Translations under genes and position numbers: made by a program | From: CBDBCU01 sp965203435 | Lineage (GTDB): Bacteria > Chloroflexota > Dehalococcoidia > Lucifugimonadales > UBA3495 | Assembly (NCBI GenBank): GCA_965203435.1 | Contig: CBDBCU010000002.1 | Coordinates: 743,314 to 807,313, forward strand | DNA length: 64,000 nucleotides | Direction of reading: 5' to 3' | Part shown: in pieces, positions 33,460-42,544 of the stretch | Layout: each line of letters opens with the position of its first letter | Position numbering within the stretch: position 1 is the first letter of the stretch | Notes under the pieces: model-generated | The model's input: only the letters and a program-made list of their open reading frames with translations | Told to the model about the DNA's origin: nothing | Databases searched by the model: none

Positions 33460-33628
33460 ACCGTCATTCCCGCGTAAGCGGGAATCCCTTACCGTCATTC
33501 CCGGCCTCGTCCTCCTACCGTCATTCCCGCGTAAGCGGGAATCCCTTACCGTCATTCCCGGCCTCGTCCCCCTACCGTCATTCCCGCGTAAGCGGGAATC
33601 CCTTACCGTCATTCCCGGCCGCACCCTT
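33460..33628. repeat. Tandem 57-bp repeats derived from family A left ends
   Basis: Left termini start at 33460, 33517, 33574 and 33629, a regular period of 57, 57 and 55 bp. Each unit carries the hairpin TTCCCGCGTAAGCGGGAATC, then CCTTACCGTCATTCCCGGCC and a short variable end. The array continues into two complete elements. Confidence 0.85.
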
Positions 33629-33845
33629 ACCGTCATTCCCGCGTAAGCGGGAATCCCGAACGGCCCGGCCTTATAATGCCGCATCCCCGGCAAGCCGCCG
33701 CCGGATTCCCGCTTACGCGGGAATGACGGTTGTGGCCCTCTCTACCGTCATTCCCGCGTAAGCGGGAATCCCGAACGGCCCGGCCTTATGACGCCGCAGC
33801 CTCGGCAAGCCACCGCGGGATTCCCGCTTACGCGGGAATGACGGT
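33629..33845. repeat. Two complete family A repeats
   Basis: Elements at 33629-33730 and 33744-33845 share the core GAACGGCCCGGCCTTATRA in the same orientation. They look like a recent duplication. With the tandem units they fill most of the 611-nt gap. Confidence 0.9.
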
Positions 33846-33953
33846 AGGGGGACGGGAAGGACGGTTGCTATCCGGTGTATAATACCCGGCAAGGCAATTC
33901 CCGACCATCAAAAATCCATCAACCATCCATCCAATTATCGGAGGTAGGACGCC

Positions 33954-34646
33954 GTGAAACTGCTGGTAATATCCGGAGGACGCCATCCTTACGCCGAATC
34001 CACGCCCATCCTGGGCGATTTTCTGCGGGCCGCCGGCCACGCCGTAACCATCACCGAGGACGCCGCTACCCTGGCCGATGCCGCCGCTATGGACGGCTAC
34101 GATGCCCTGGTCTTTAACACCCGCCGGGAAAACCTGCCCGACTTCGGCGACCTGGCCCTGGCCCCGGCGGAACAGGAGGGGATGGCCCGGTTTATCCGCG
34201 ACGGCAAGGGCTTTGTCTGCCTGCACATCTCCACCTGCCTGTCCAACGCCTGGCCCGAATACCACGCCATCACCGGCGGCGGCTGGATTACCGGAACCAG
34301 CTTTCATCCGCCCTATGGCGAGTTCACCGTCCAGGTCAGCGCGGCCGGCCATCCCGGGGTACAGGGCGTCCGGGATTTCAGCACCAACGACGAGCTGTAT
34401 ATGGGCTTGGCCCACCGGGAGGGCAATGATATTTTCCTGACCGGTACCTCTGAGGAGGGAACTTGGCCTTGGGGTCCCGAGCGGGCGCCCACCTTTATGC
34501 CCGGCGGCACTTTCCCCCTGGCCTGGACGCGGACTTATGGCGCGGGCAAGGTATTTGTCCTGCTCCTGGGCCACGACGGCCGCAGTTTCCAAACCCCGGA
34601 GTTCCAGAAAATCGTCCTGAACGGGGTGGACTGGGTTACCGGGTAA
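33954..34646 (+). CDS. ThuA-like domain protein
   Basis: GTG 33954, 8 nt after GGAGGT, opens 230 residues with the ThuA (glutamine-amidotransferase-like) fold: MKLLVISGGRHPYAESTPIL, GYDALVFNTRR, GKGFVCLHISTC, TGTSFHPPYGEFTV and RTYGAGKVFVLLLGHDGRSF. The FVCLHIS block is the nucleophile-elbow equivalent of class I amidotransferases. ThuA-like proteins act in sugar metabolism, but their activity is poorly known. The gene stands alone. Confidence 0.85.
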   Translation: MKLLVISGGRHPYAESTPILGDFLRAAGHAVTITEDAATLADAAAMDGYDALVFNTRRENLPDFGDLALAPAEQEGMARFIRDGKGFVCLHISTCLSNAWPEYHAITGGGWITGTSFHPPYGEFTVQVSAAGHPGVQGVRDFSTNDELYMGLAHREGNDIFLTGTSEEGTWPWGPERAPTFMPGGTFPLAWTRTYGAGKVFVLLLGHDGRSFQTPEFQKIVLNGVDWVTG

Positions 34647-34794
34647 GCAAGAAAGCCGGCGGCAAGGGCGGTTGCGGTTGGCGGCCGGGCGGTGGCGGCC
34701 GCCCTTGCCGCCGCCAACCGGCCGGCTGGCCTAACTCCCCTTATCCTGATCCTGCTATAATAGCGGCGGATTTCCCGACGGAAAAGGACAAACT

Positions 34795-37728
34795 ATGCCG
34801 CGCCACGCCGAATTCAACGCCAATACTTTCTTGGGCGACCTGTTGCGTCCCATGCTGGGCAAGGATACCACTCTGGCCCAGAACTCCCAGACCATTGTCG
34901 ACCATCCCGGCCGGCAGCCGGATTTGCTGATTACCGCGCCGGGCCGTTCCGCCGTGGTGGTGGAAGCCGAATATACGCCGGCGGCCAATGTGGAGCAGGA
35001 AGCCAAAGACCGCCTGGGCTTTGCGGTTACGATGCATCCCCTGCCCATCGAGGCGGCGATTGCCCTGCGTTACCCGGTGGGCCTCGACGACGCCCCGGAT
35101 TTGCGGGCGGCGGTCCGAGACGCCCGCTTTTCCTATTGCGTGTTCACCGTGGAGGGCTACCGGGAAACCCCGGAGCAAAAGGTCAAGAAAACCGCCCGTT
35201 TCCCGGAATCCGGCTGGCTGGAGGGCGGGTTGACTGACCTGGCTGATTTGATTCGCCTGGCCGCCCTGCCGCAGTTGGCGGTCAATACCGCCGCCGATGC
35301 CTTGCAAGGCAGCATCGACCGGGCCGTTCTCTTTCTGAACGAATTGGAAACCCTGCGCCCGGCCTTCAATCAGCGCATTGCCCGGCTGCTGGGCATGGAC
35401 AATGTGCCGCAAACCCGGCGCATGGCCGGAGCCATCCTGTCCAACGCCCTGGTCTTTCATCAGCGCGTGGCCGGCATCCACGGCGACATCAAATCCCTGT
35501 CCGAAGTTTGCGGCCCCGGCGTCGCCAATCCCAAAGCCGACACCCTGGCGGCGTGGGACGCCATCCTCCAAATCAACTATCATCCCATCTTTGACATTGC
35601 CCGGCGCATCTTGACCATCCTGGCCCCCCGCACCGCCGCCGCCATCCTGCACACCCTGAAATACACCGCCGAAAAGGTGGACAGTACCGGCGTGGAAAAC
35701 TCCCACGATTTGACCGGGCGGGTGTTTCAGCGGCTGATTGCCGACCGCAAATATCTGGCTACTTTCTACACTTTGCCGGCCTCCGCCGCCCTGCTGGCCC
35801 GTTTGGCCGTGGCAAAACTGGAGAATGTGGATTGGTCAGACGCCGCCGCCGTCGGCCAACTGCGGATTGGCGATTTTGCCTGCGGCACCGGCGCCCTGCT
35901 GTCGGCGGTTTATGACCAGCTGGCCGCCCGCCACGAACGGGCCGGCGGCGATTTGACCCAGTTGCATCCCCCGATGATGGCCGAGGCCCTGTACGGCTGC
36001 GATGTGCTGCCCTCGGCGGTGCATATTACCGGCTCCACCCTGGCCGGCGCCCAGCCCAATGTGGGGTTCGGCCAATCCCGCCTTTACACGATGCCCTACG
36101 GCCGCCTGAATGATGGCAGCGTAGCCATCGGCTCCCTGGAGTTCCTGAACTCGGATGAGCAGGTAACTTTGAGCAACTTCAGCGACCCGTCCACGCGCAC
36201 CGGCAGCGCCGGGGACGCCCGGGCCGAGCAGGTCGTCGCCGAAATCCGGGACGAAAGTTTTGACCTGGTAATAATGAACCCGCCTTTTACCCGGGCCGGC
36301 TCCGATTGGGAGGGCAGCGGCCGGGAGGAGGACACCATTAAGCAGTTCCGGGGGTTAAGCACTGACGCGGAAACCCAAAGGGAAATGGCCGACCGGGAGA
36401 AACGCTTTGCCGCCGGCACTTGCGCCCACGGTTATGCCGGCATCGCCTCGTCCTTTGCCGCCCTGGCCCATCGCAAACTCAAAAATGGCGGCGTGCTGGC
36501 CCTGGTATTGCCGTTGGCCGCCGCCGCTGGCGCATCGTGGCAACGGTTTCGGCAAATGCTGGCCGAGCATTACACCGATTTGTCGGTGGTAAGCATTACC
36601 TCCGGCGGCCGGTCGGTATCTTTCTCCGCCGATACCGCCATTGCCGAGTGCCTGGTGATTGCCCGCAAACTGCGTAAAGGCGAAAGCCCTGACGCCCGGG
36701 TTCAGTTCATTTCCTTGACCCGGCGGCCGCTGCATTTTGCCAACGCCGCCGCCACAGCGGTCAACATCCTTAGCGCCGGCCCTATCCGCCGCTTGGAGGA
36801 TGGCCCCTATGATGGCACTGATTTAGAGATAGGGCAGGAACTGGTTGGCAAGGCGCTGACCGCGGCCGGTTCCGCCGCGGGCGAGGCTTGGGGCGGCGTA
36901 CGCATCGCCGACTATTCCCTGGCCCAAACCGCCTATGCCCTGGCGGACTCCCGCCTCTGGCTGCCGGGCCATCCCGCCGCCCTGGCCCTGCCAATGGCGC
37001 CGCTTAATCAAGTGGGTAGCCGGGGAATTCACGACCGGAATATCGAGGGCGGCCCAACGGCGCCTTTTACCCGGACGCGGCCCAGTTCTACTGCCACCTA
37101 TCCGGCCTTGTGGCATCACGATGCCCGGAAAGAAACCCGGATGATTTGCCGGCCGGATTCCCAATTGCAGGTTAAGCTAGGGCGGGAAAATCGGGCGGCT
37201 GAGGTTTGGGCTACGGCCAGCCGGGCGCATTTGACCCGGGATTTTACCCTGGGTTCGCAGCCGCTGGGCGCGGCTTTTACGGAACGGGAAACCGTTGGCG
37301 GCCGGGCTTGGCCCAGCGTAAAGTTTGCGGACAGCCGGTTTGACTATGCCTTTGTGCTGTGGTGCAACTCTACCTTGGGCTTGTTGTCTTTCTGGTGGCA
37401 TTCCGGCCGCCAGCAGCCCGGCCGGAGCATCATAACCATCAGCAAGACCGAAACCCTCCCCCTCCTCGACTTCCGCGCCCTGTCCGACGCCCAATTGGAT
37501 ACCGCCCAGGAAATTTTTGAGGAGTTCCGGGATAAGGAATTCCTGCCGGCTTACCTGGCCGATGCCGACCCCAACCGGGCTTTGCTCGACCGGCGGGTTA
37601 TTTGCGACCTTTTGGGCTTTGACGCCGCGGTGTATCAGGGCGTAAGGCGTTTGGCGGAAAAGTGGTGCGCCGAGCCGTCGGTCCACGGCGGCAAGGCGCG
37701 GCCGCGGGATGCCCGGTTAGTGGTGTAG
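34795..37728 (+). CDS. N6-adenine DNA methylase fused to a nuclease-like N-terminal domain
   Basis: The 977-residue protein begins MPRHAEFNANTFLGDLLRPM. An N-terminal PD-(D/E)xK-like pattern follows, with RQPDLLITAPGRSAVVVEAE (PD...ExE). A helical linker leads to the methylase core: motif I IGDFACGTGALLSAVYDQLA and motif IV LVIMNPPFTRAG. The C-terminal ~350 residues, which include WHSGRQQPGRSIITISKTET, probably recognise DNA. This is the layout of a single-chain type IIG-like or type I-derived restriction-modification protein. GGAAAAGGAC precedes the ATG. No separate specificity or helicase subunit is adjacent. Confidence 0.8.
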   Translation: MPRHAEFNANTFLGDLLRPMLGKDTTLAQNSQTIVDHPGRQPDLLITAPGRSAVVVEAEYTPAANVEQEAKDRLGFAVTMHPLPIEAAIALRYPVGLDDAPDLRAAVRDARFSYCVFTVEGYRETPEQKVKKTARFPESGWLEGGLTDLADLIRLAALPQLAVNTAADALQGSIDRAVLFLNELETLRPAFNQRIARLLGMDNVPQTRRMAGAILSNALVFHQRVAGIHGDIKSLSEVCGPGVANPKADTLAAWDAILQINYHPIFDIARRILTILAPRTAAAILHTLKYTAEKVDSTGVENSHDLTGRVFQRLIADRKYLATFYTLPASAALLARLAVAKLENVDWSDAAAVGQLRIGDFACGTGALLSAVYDQLAARHERAGGDLTQLHPPMMAEALYGCDVLPSAVHITGSTLAGAQPNVGFGQSRLYTMPYGRLNDGSVAIGSLEFLNSDEQVTLSNFSDPSTRTGSAGDARAEQVVAEIRDESFDLVIMNPPFTRAGSDWEGSGREEDTIKQFRGLSTDAETQREMADREKRFAAGTCAHGYAGIASSFAALAHRKLKNGGVLALVLPLAAAAGASWQRFRQMLAEHYTDLSVVSITSGGRSVSFSADTAIAECLVIARKLRKGESPDARVQFISLTRRPLHFANAAATAVNILSAGPIRRLEDGPYDGTDLEIGQELVGKALTAAGSAAGEAWGGVRIADYSLAQTAYALADSRLWLPGHPAALALPMAPLNQVGSRGIHDRNIEGGPTAPFTRTRPSSTATYPALWHHDARKETRMICRPDSQLQVKLGRENRAAEVWATASRAHLTRDFTLGSQPLGAAFTERETVGGRAWPSVKFADSRFDYAFVLWCNSTLGLLSFWWHSGRQQPGRSIITISKTETLPLLDFRALSDAQLDTAQEIFEEFRDKEFLPAYLADADPNRALLDRRVICDLLGFDAAVYQGVRRLAEKWCAEPSVHGGKARPRDARLVV

Positions 37729-37745
37729 GCAGTTGCGGCCACCCC

Positions 37746-37936
37746 CACCGTACTTCCCGTCCCCTCTTACCGTCCTTCCCGCCGCCTCCTACCGTCCTTC
37801 CCGCCGCATCTCTACCGTCCTTCCCGCCGCCTCTCTACCGTCATTCCCGCGTAAGCGGGAATCTGGCGGCGGTTGGAGGGCAATGGGCCGGTCTTTTCAG
37901 TACCGTAGGGATTCCCGCTTACGCGGGAATGACGGT
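37746..37936. repeat. Degenerate short tandem array plus one family A repeat
   Basis: Four units of the form TACCGTCCTTCCCGCCGCCT (about 21-22 bp) run from 37746 to 37834. A full subtype 2 element follows at 37837-37936. Confidence 0.8.
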
Positions 37937-37977
37937 AGGGGGCGGCCGGAAGGACGGTTGTGGTGCCGCCCCCCTTT

Positions 37978-38010
37978 CCGCTCATCCTGGACTTGTTGAA
38001 GGATGGGCGG
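37978..38010. repeat. Family B repeat core
   Basis: CCGCTCATCCTGGACTTGTT followed by GAAGGATGGGCGGA. Confidence 0.75.
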
Positions 38011-38039
38011 AAAAGGGATAGGCCAAAGGCAATCGGCCC

Positions 38040-38879
38040 CTAATACCCGGCAAAGGCGGTGGTGAACAGCCTGGCTTTATCTAGCGGCCCGTCAATTTCC
38101 AGTTGGGCGGTGGCCGGCGCGCCATTGCTGAGGTCCAGGCGGCCGTAGGTCAGCAGCACATAGGCGCTGGGATTGCAGCGAAAGGTTACATCGGCCGGGC
38201 CGGCGGCATCCTCCTCCAGGGTAAAACTGGCCCCGGTCAGCACCACATCCTGCTGGCGGGCGGCGGCGCCGGAAACGGCAAAGCGGAAACGGGCGGAGGT
38301 TCCGATGGGGGTAAAGCAGGCGTTCAGCCAGCGGTGGGTCAGGGACATAATGACGGCGGCGGCCGCGTCAGAGATTTCCGCCGCCGGGTCAAAGGCGGAA
38401 CGAATATCCCAGCCGTGGATTGCCACTTCCTGGATGCGCCGGGCCATATTTTCGTGGACGGGAATGATGCCGCGGCGGTGGAAAGAGGGCTTTTCCCAAT
38501 CCTCCGGCTGCAACTCCCGGGCCGCTTGCAGCAGCCGGTCGATGCCGTTGGCAAAGGCTTGCATCAGGTCGGCGGCGGACTGGCCGCGGCGGAAAGCAAT
38601 GGCCCCCGCCGCCGTCATGGCCGAGGCCCGTTCTCCGGCCTCCAGGAGCCGCTGGCCCTCCGGCGGGCTGGGGTCGCCGGCCCGGGCCCGGGTCAGGGCC
38701 AAGGCCCCGCCTGCCGAACCCTGGGCCAGATGGGCCGCGGCATCGGCCACGGTCCAGTCGGTACAAGCGCTGGGCCGGGCCCAGCCGGCATCATCCAAGC
38801 CGGCCAGAAAATCAGACAGCTGCGCCGCCTCGGCCGCCAGCAATTCAATAGAATGATTCATTTCCGGCAGGGAAGTCAT
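38040..38879 (-). CDS. DinB-like maleylpyruvate isomerase family protein
   Basis: ATG 38879 (MTSLPEMNHSIELLAAEAAQ) behind AAGGAGCAGCTA gives 279 residues. LAGLDDAGWARPSACTDWTV with ADAAAHLAQGSAGG is the N-terminal signature of the mycothiol-dependent maleylpyruvate isomerase/TIGR03083-like group. The metal site is a His triad of the DinB fold, with one His in DAAAHLAQ and another in VAIHGWDIRSAFDP. The C-terminal ~90 residues resemble an SCP2-like sterol-carrier fold. Real isomerase activity on maleylpyruvate is unproven. Confidence 0.75.
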   Translation of the reverse strand: MTSLPEMNHSIELLAAEAAQLSDFLAGLDDAGWARPSACTDWTVADAAAHLAQGSAGGALALTRARAGDPSPPEGQRLLEAGERASAMTAAGAIAFRRGQSAADLMQAFANGIDRLLQAARELQPEDWEKPSFHRRGIIPVHENMARRIQEVAIHGWDIRSAFDPAAEISDAAAAVIMSLTHRWLNACFTPIGTSARFRFAVSGAAARQQDVVLTGASFTLEEDAAGPADVTFRCNPSAYVLLTYGRLDLSNGAPATAQLEIDGPLDKARLFTTAFAGY

Positions 38880-39017
38880 TAGCTGCTCCTTAGGTGGGGG
38901 TTGATGGCGATTGACGCCCCGGCGGTTCACCCGTCAACCCGGGCAAGTAAGGGATAGGATAGGGATGGAACGATGGGATTGTAGAGGGGGCGGCGGCCGG
39001 TGTCAAGGATGGGGTGC

Positions 39018-39080
39018 CGGTTCCGTTTTGTTATGGCATATCCATCCTTCAACAAGTTCAGGATGAGCGGATTGAATACA
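39018..39080. repeat. Family B palindromic element
   Basis: Left arm GGTTCCGTTTTGTTATGGCA and core CATCCTTCAACAAGTTCAGG, followed by a shortened right arm. Adjacent to the transposase terminal repeat. Confidence 0.7.
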
Positions 39081-39107
39081 TCCAAAAGCAAAAAGGCCGC
39101 CGCCCCC

Positions 39108-40230
39108 TCAGGGCAATTGCATTTTAACCGGCGAGGATTTTCTGCAAGTAATCGCCATCCCAGCCGGCCCTTTTCCGCTTGGCCTTGATGCCCCCCTGGC
39201 GGCTGGTTTCCCGGCGCAGCAGGTTCAAGGACATCTGCCGCACTACCGACAAGTTGGCGGCCGCGTTGCCGGTCCGCGCCCGGCAATGCTCCTCGGCAAA
39301 AGCCACATCCAGAACCCAATGCAGCTGGTTTTCAATGCCCCAAGGGGCCCAAGCGCTTTCCAGGAACTCCGCAGCGGTCAGCAAGCGGCTGCATATATAG
39401 TACCGCTGTTCCGGCGTCCCGACCCCGGCTTGGCGCTCATAGCTGACTTGGGCCACGCTGCTTAATTGCGGCCATTCCCCGGCGGGGTCAATGTAGGCCA
39501 GCTCCTCCCGGTCGCTGATGACCCGGCATTGGCGGACTTCCAAGCGGCCATGCCCCTTGCCGACCTCCCGACGGCGGTCCAAGGAATCCGATCCCTCGGC
39601 GCAGCGGAAAGCGTCTTGCCGCTGGTCGTACAATTGCCCCGGATTGCTTTTGACCGCCAGCAGGTAGTCGGCCTCGCTAGCCACGATTTGCCGGGCAATG
39701 GACTTCTGACAGCCCATCGCGTCAATAGTCACCAGGCAGCCCCGCAAATCCAGCCGCGCCAGCAGTTGGGGAATGGCCGTGATTTCGTTGGATTTGGCGG
39801 CGGTCTTGACTTGCCCCCGGGTCAGCCGATTGGCCGCGGCCCAAGCGCTGACCCGGGGCCGCGGCCGCCGCCCGGAACTCCGGTCGCCACTGCCGCGCAG
39901 AGTTTTGCCGTCAATGGCGACCCCTTCCCCCTGGGTCAGCTCGCTTATGGAGCGCACCCAATCCAGAAAACCGGCTTGGAACTGCTCCGGATCCCGCCGG
40001 CTGAATACCCGGCCCAAGGTATCGTGGGAGGGTATCCCGTTGGGCAGGGCGAGAAAGCTCCCCAGCCAATCGGCCTTTGCCGGGCCGAACTCGGTGATTT
40101 CCACCCCGTGGTCGGCCCCGCAAAGCACCGCGCCGAGGGTCAGGGCAATGATGTCCAGCAAATTGTGCCGCTGGTCCCGCGCCATGCGCGGAGCAGTCAA
40201 TCCTTGAAAAGGCTCCCTAATCACCGCCCG
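39108..40230 (-). mobile_element. ISAs1-family insertion sequence, one end recognised
   Basis: The transposase gene at 39124 ends next to CAGGGCAATTGCATTTTAAC (39108-39127), which looks like an ISAs1-type terminal repeat that contains the stop codon. I could not find the inverted partner upstream of the gene up to 40360, so the upstream boundary is approximate and the element may be truncated there. Confidence 0.6.
39124..40224 (-). CDS. ISAs1 family DDE transposase
   Basis: The 366-residue protein has the ISAs1 layout: N-terminal DQRHNLLDIIALTLGAVLCG and IPSHDTLGRVFSRRDPEQFQ, then the DDE residues in GVAIDGKTLRGSGD, LVTIDAMGCQKSIARQIV and WGIENQLHWVLDVAFAEEHC. The C-terminus LRRETSRQGGIKAKRKRAGW is intact. 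It is full length for the family and shows no frameshift. It could be active if both terminal repeats exist; one was not found. Confidence 0.9.
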   Translation of the reverse strand: MIREPFQGLTAPRMARDQRHNLLDIIALTLGAVLCGADHGVEITEFGPAKADWLGSFLALPNGIPSHDTLGRVFSRRDPEQFQAGFLDWVRSISELTQGEGVAIDGKTLRGSGDRSSGRRPRPRVSAWAAANRLTRGQVKTAAKSNEITAIPQLLARLDLRGCLVTIDAMGCQKSIARQIVASEADYLLAVKSNPGQLYDQRQDAFRCAEGSDSLDRRREVGKGHGRLEVRQCRVISDREELAYIDPAGEWPQLSSVAQVSYERQAGVGTPEQRYYICSRLLTAAEFLESAWAPWGIENQLHWVLDVAFAEEHCRARTGNAAANLSVVRQMSLNLLRRETSRQGGIKAKRKRAGWDGDYLQKILAG

Positions 40231-40288
40231 GAATCCGCCGCCATCCGCCTACCCCGCCACTGAACGGAAACCGGGCAAAAATCCTTAC

Positions 40289-40318
40289 TTGACAATAACC
40301 ATATCCCTGTTAGATAAT
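40289..40318 (+). promoter_or_regulatory. Sigma-70-type promoter
   Basis: TTGACA at 40289-40294, 18-nt spacer, GATAAT at 40313-40318, 46 nt upstream of the hydrolase start. Confidence 0.65.
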
Positions 40319-40364
40319 AAGCGCGGCATATCCCCCTAACCGCCCCCGGTCAAGGAGTCGGCCT

Positions 40365-41171
40365 ATGACTACTAGCGCAACCGCAACTGCCGCCCCGTCG
40401 ACTACCGCCGTCGAGGTGGCCGGCGTTTCCGTAGAACTCTTTTCCGGCGGCTCCGGCCCGCCGCTGCTTTTCCTGCACGGCGCCGGCGGCAATGCCGGCT
40501 GGCAGCCCTGGCATCAGGAGCTGGCCCAAGCCTACACCGTCTATGTGCCGTCCCAGCCCGGCTTTAACGGCACGGCCCGGCCCGATTGGGTCTATACCAT
40601 CACCGATGTCTGCCATTTCAATCAGATGCTGGTCGCCGCCCTGGGCCTGGAGGACTATATTCTGATGGGTTCCTCTATGGGCGGCTGGGTAGCGGCGGAA
40701 ATGGCGGCGATGTGCCGCTACCAAATCAAGGCACTGATTCTGGTGGGGGCCGCCGGCATCAAGCCGGAACAAGGGGAAATCGCCGAAATCTTTATGGTGT
40801 CGGCGCAAACCCGGGCCCGGCAGCGTTTCTACGATCTTTCCCAAGTCCCCAACGCCGAGCAGTACCAGCGGGATTTGACCGCTGAGGAGCAGCTGGTGGC
40901 CCATTCCAATCAGGAAATGGCCTCCCGCCTGTGCTGGCGGCCCTACCTGCACAATCCCAGCCTGCCCTACTACCTGCCGGCGGTGGATACGCCCACCCTG
41001 CTGGTCTGGGGCCGCCAGGATGCCATCATCCCGGTGGAATGCGGGGAATTGTATCGGGCCGCCCTGCCCCAGGCCCGGCTGGAAGTGATCGACCACTGCG
41101 GCCATTCCCCGGCCCTGGAAAAGCCGGCCGAGTTCCTGGCGGCGGTCAACGGCTTTCTGGCGACGGTCTAG
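40365..41171 (+). CDS. Alpha/beta hydrolase, copy 1
   Basis: The 268-residue protein shows the oxyanion motif LLFLHGAGGNAGW, the nucleophile elbow GSSMGG (Ser104), Asp in LLVWGRQDAIIP and His in DHCGHSPALEKP, a complete triad. It resembles meta-cleavage-product and ester hydrolases. It is paralogous to the protein at 53593, and both genes precede an LLM monooxygenase gene. A hydrolytic step after flavin-dependent oxidation is a reasonable inference. Confidence 0.9.
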   Translation: MTTSATATAAPSTTAVEVAGVSVELFSGGSGPPLLFLHGAGGNAGWQPWHQELAQAYTVYVPSQPGFNGTARPDWVYTITDVCHFNQMLVAALGLEDYILMGSSMGGWVAAEMAAMCRYQIKALILVGAAGIKPEQGEIAEIFMVSAQTRARQRFYDLSQVPNAEQYQRDLTAEEQLVAHSNQEMASRLCWRPYLHNPSLPYYLPAVDTPTLLVWGRQDAIIPVECGELYRAALPQARLEVIDHCGHSPALEKPAEFLAAVNGFLATV

Positions 41172-41236
41172 GGGCAAGCACCCTGGCGGCGGTTTAGAGG
41201 CAAGCGCATACAAAACCGTCCTTCCGGCCCCCTGTT

Positions 41237-41337
41237 ACCGTCATTCCCGCGCAAGCGGGAATCCAGAGGTGGCTTGCCGAGGATGGGTATCATATAGTAG
41301 CGCCTTTCGGGATTCCCGCTTACGCGGGAATGACGGT
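41237..41337. repeat. Family A palindromic repeat
   Basis: Full element with a subtype 1-like core (GGTGGCTTGCCGAGGATGGG), between the hydrolase and the LLM gene. Confidence 0.85.
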
Positions 41338-41378
41338 GGGGCGGCGGCGCAAAAATCCGGCAGAAAGGAGTCAGTCAG

Positions 41379-42521
41379 ATGACGGAAGTATTCTGGTTTT
41401 CGGAGCAGCCCTACGGCCATGTCACCGATGCCGACCTGGCCCAGTACGAGTCCGGGCGGATGCACTTCCCCAACACCTACTTCGACCCGGAAAAGGCCCA
41501 CATCCTCTACAGCAACTACCACGACCAGTACGCCCTGGCCGACGAAGTGGGCTTCGACGGCATTATGTCCAACGAACACCACTCCTCCTACTGGTGCATG
41601 AAGCCGTCGGTCAATGTGGACGCGGCGGTCATCGCCAAGGTCACCCAGCGGGTCAAAATCGCCATGCTGGGCAATGTCATCGCCCTGAACGACCCGGTGA
41701 AAATGGCCGAGGAAATCGCTATGCTGGACTGCATCTCCGGCGGGCGCATTATCTCCGGCTTTGTCCGCGGCACCGCCGTGGAAACCCTGCACGCCGGCAT
41801 CAGTCCCACGGAAAACCGCGACCGCTTCGAGGAAGCCCACGACCTGATTGTCAAGTGCTGGACGACCCCCGGCCCCTTCCGCTGGGAGGGCCGCTACTTT
41901 CCGCACCGCATGGTCAATCCCTGGGTCGTGCCGATGCAGAAACCCCATCCGGCGGTGTGGTTTCCCGGCACCGGCAGCCCGGAAAGCGTCATCTGGGCCG
42001 CCAAGCGGATGTATCCCTATATGAACCTGGGCTCCCTGCTGGATTTGACCAAGCAGCTCAAAGACATCTACTTTGAGACGGCCCGGGAGGAGGGCTATGA
42101 ACCGGGGCCGGAGCATTTCGGCTACCTGATCCGCTGCCTGGTGGCCGATACCGATGAAAAGGCCCAGGAAGTGGGGCGCACTTTCCTGTGGACCGAAAGC
42201 CACCGTCAGCGGGGGCCGGTAGAGTTCAACGACCCGCCGGGCTATCAATCCCGGGAAGCCCTGCGGATAAAAATGTCCCGGCCCACCATCGGCACCGGCA
42301 CCATCGGCCGGCGGATGAGCTACGAGGAGCTGCAGGACGCCCATAACATCATCGTGGGCAGCCCGGAAACGGTCATCCAGAAACTGCGCTATATCAAGCA
42401 GACCCTGGATCCGGGCTATATGCTGATTTACGGCAACGAGGGCAATATGGCCCATGAGGATGTAATGCGCTCGGTGGAACTGCTGGGCACGAAAGTAATC
42501 CCGGCGGTAAAAGAGGATTAG
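41379..42521 (+). CDS. LLM class flavin-dependent monooxygenase, copy 1
   Basis: The 380-residue protein has the bacterial luciferase-like TIM barrel: EVGFDGIMSNEHHSSYWCM, RVKIAMLGNVIALNDPVKMA, GGRIISGFVRGTAVETLHAG, WTTPGPFRWEGRYFPHRMVN and the C-terminal MAHEDVMRSVELLGTKVIPA. It uses FMNH2 and O2 and needs a separate flavin reductase; one fragment occurs at 1-332. AAGGAGTCAGTCAG precedes the ATG. Members of this group are numerous in SAR202 genomes, where they are proposed to attack recalcitrant organic matter. Confidence 0.9.
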   Translation: MTEVFWFSEQPYGHVTDADLAQYESGRMHFPNTYFDPEKAHILYSNYHDQYALADEVGFDGIMSNEHHSSYWCMKPSVNVDAAVIAKVTQRVKIAMLGNVIALNDPVKMAEEIAMLDCISGGRIISGFVRGTAVETLHAGISPTENRDRFEEAHDLIVKCWTTPGPFRWEGRYFPHRMVNPWVVPMQKPHPAVWFPGTGSPESVIWAAKRMYPYMNLGSLLDLTKQLKDIYFETAREEGYEPGPEHFGYLIRCLVADTDEKAQEVGRTFLWTESHRQRGPVEFNDPPGYQSREALRIKMSRPTIGTGTIGRRMSYEELQDAHNIIVGSPETVIQKLRYIKQTLDPGYMLIYGNEGNMAHEDVMRSVELLGTKVIPAVKED

Positions 42522-42544
42522 GGGGAGGCTTCCCTGCCGCCCCC

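Noticed and set aside
33343..33693. N-terminal extension of the amidohydrolase with repeated AYAGMTV/RLRGNDG text
   Set aside because: It is translation of family A repeats; a strong ribosome-binding site and the HxH motif place the real start at 33342.
33460..33845. Regular 57-bp array that could suggest CRISPR
   Set aside because: Spacers are not unique, units are half elements of a dispersed palindrome family, and there are no cas genes.
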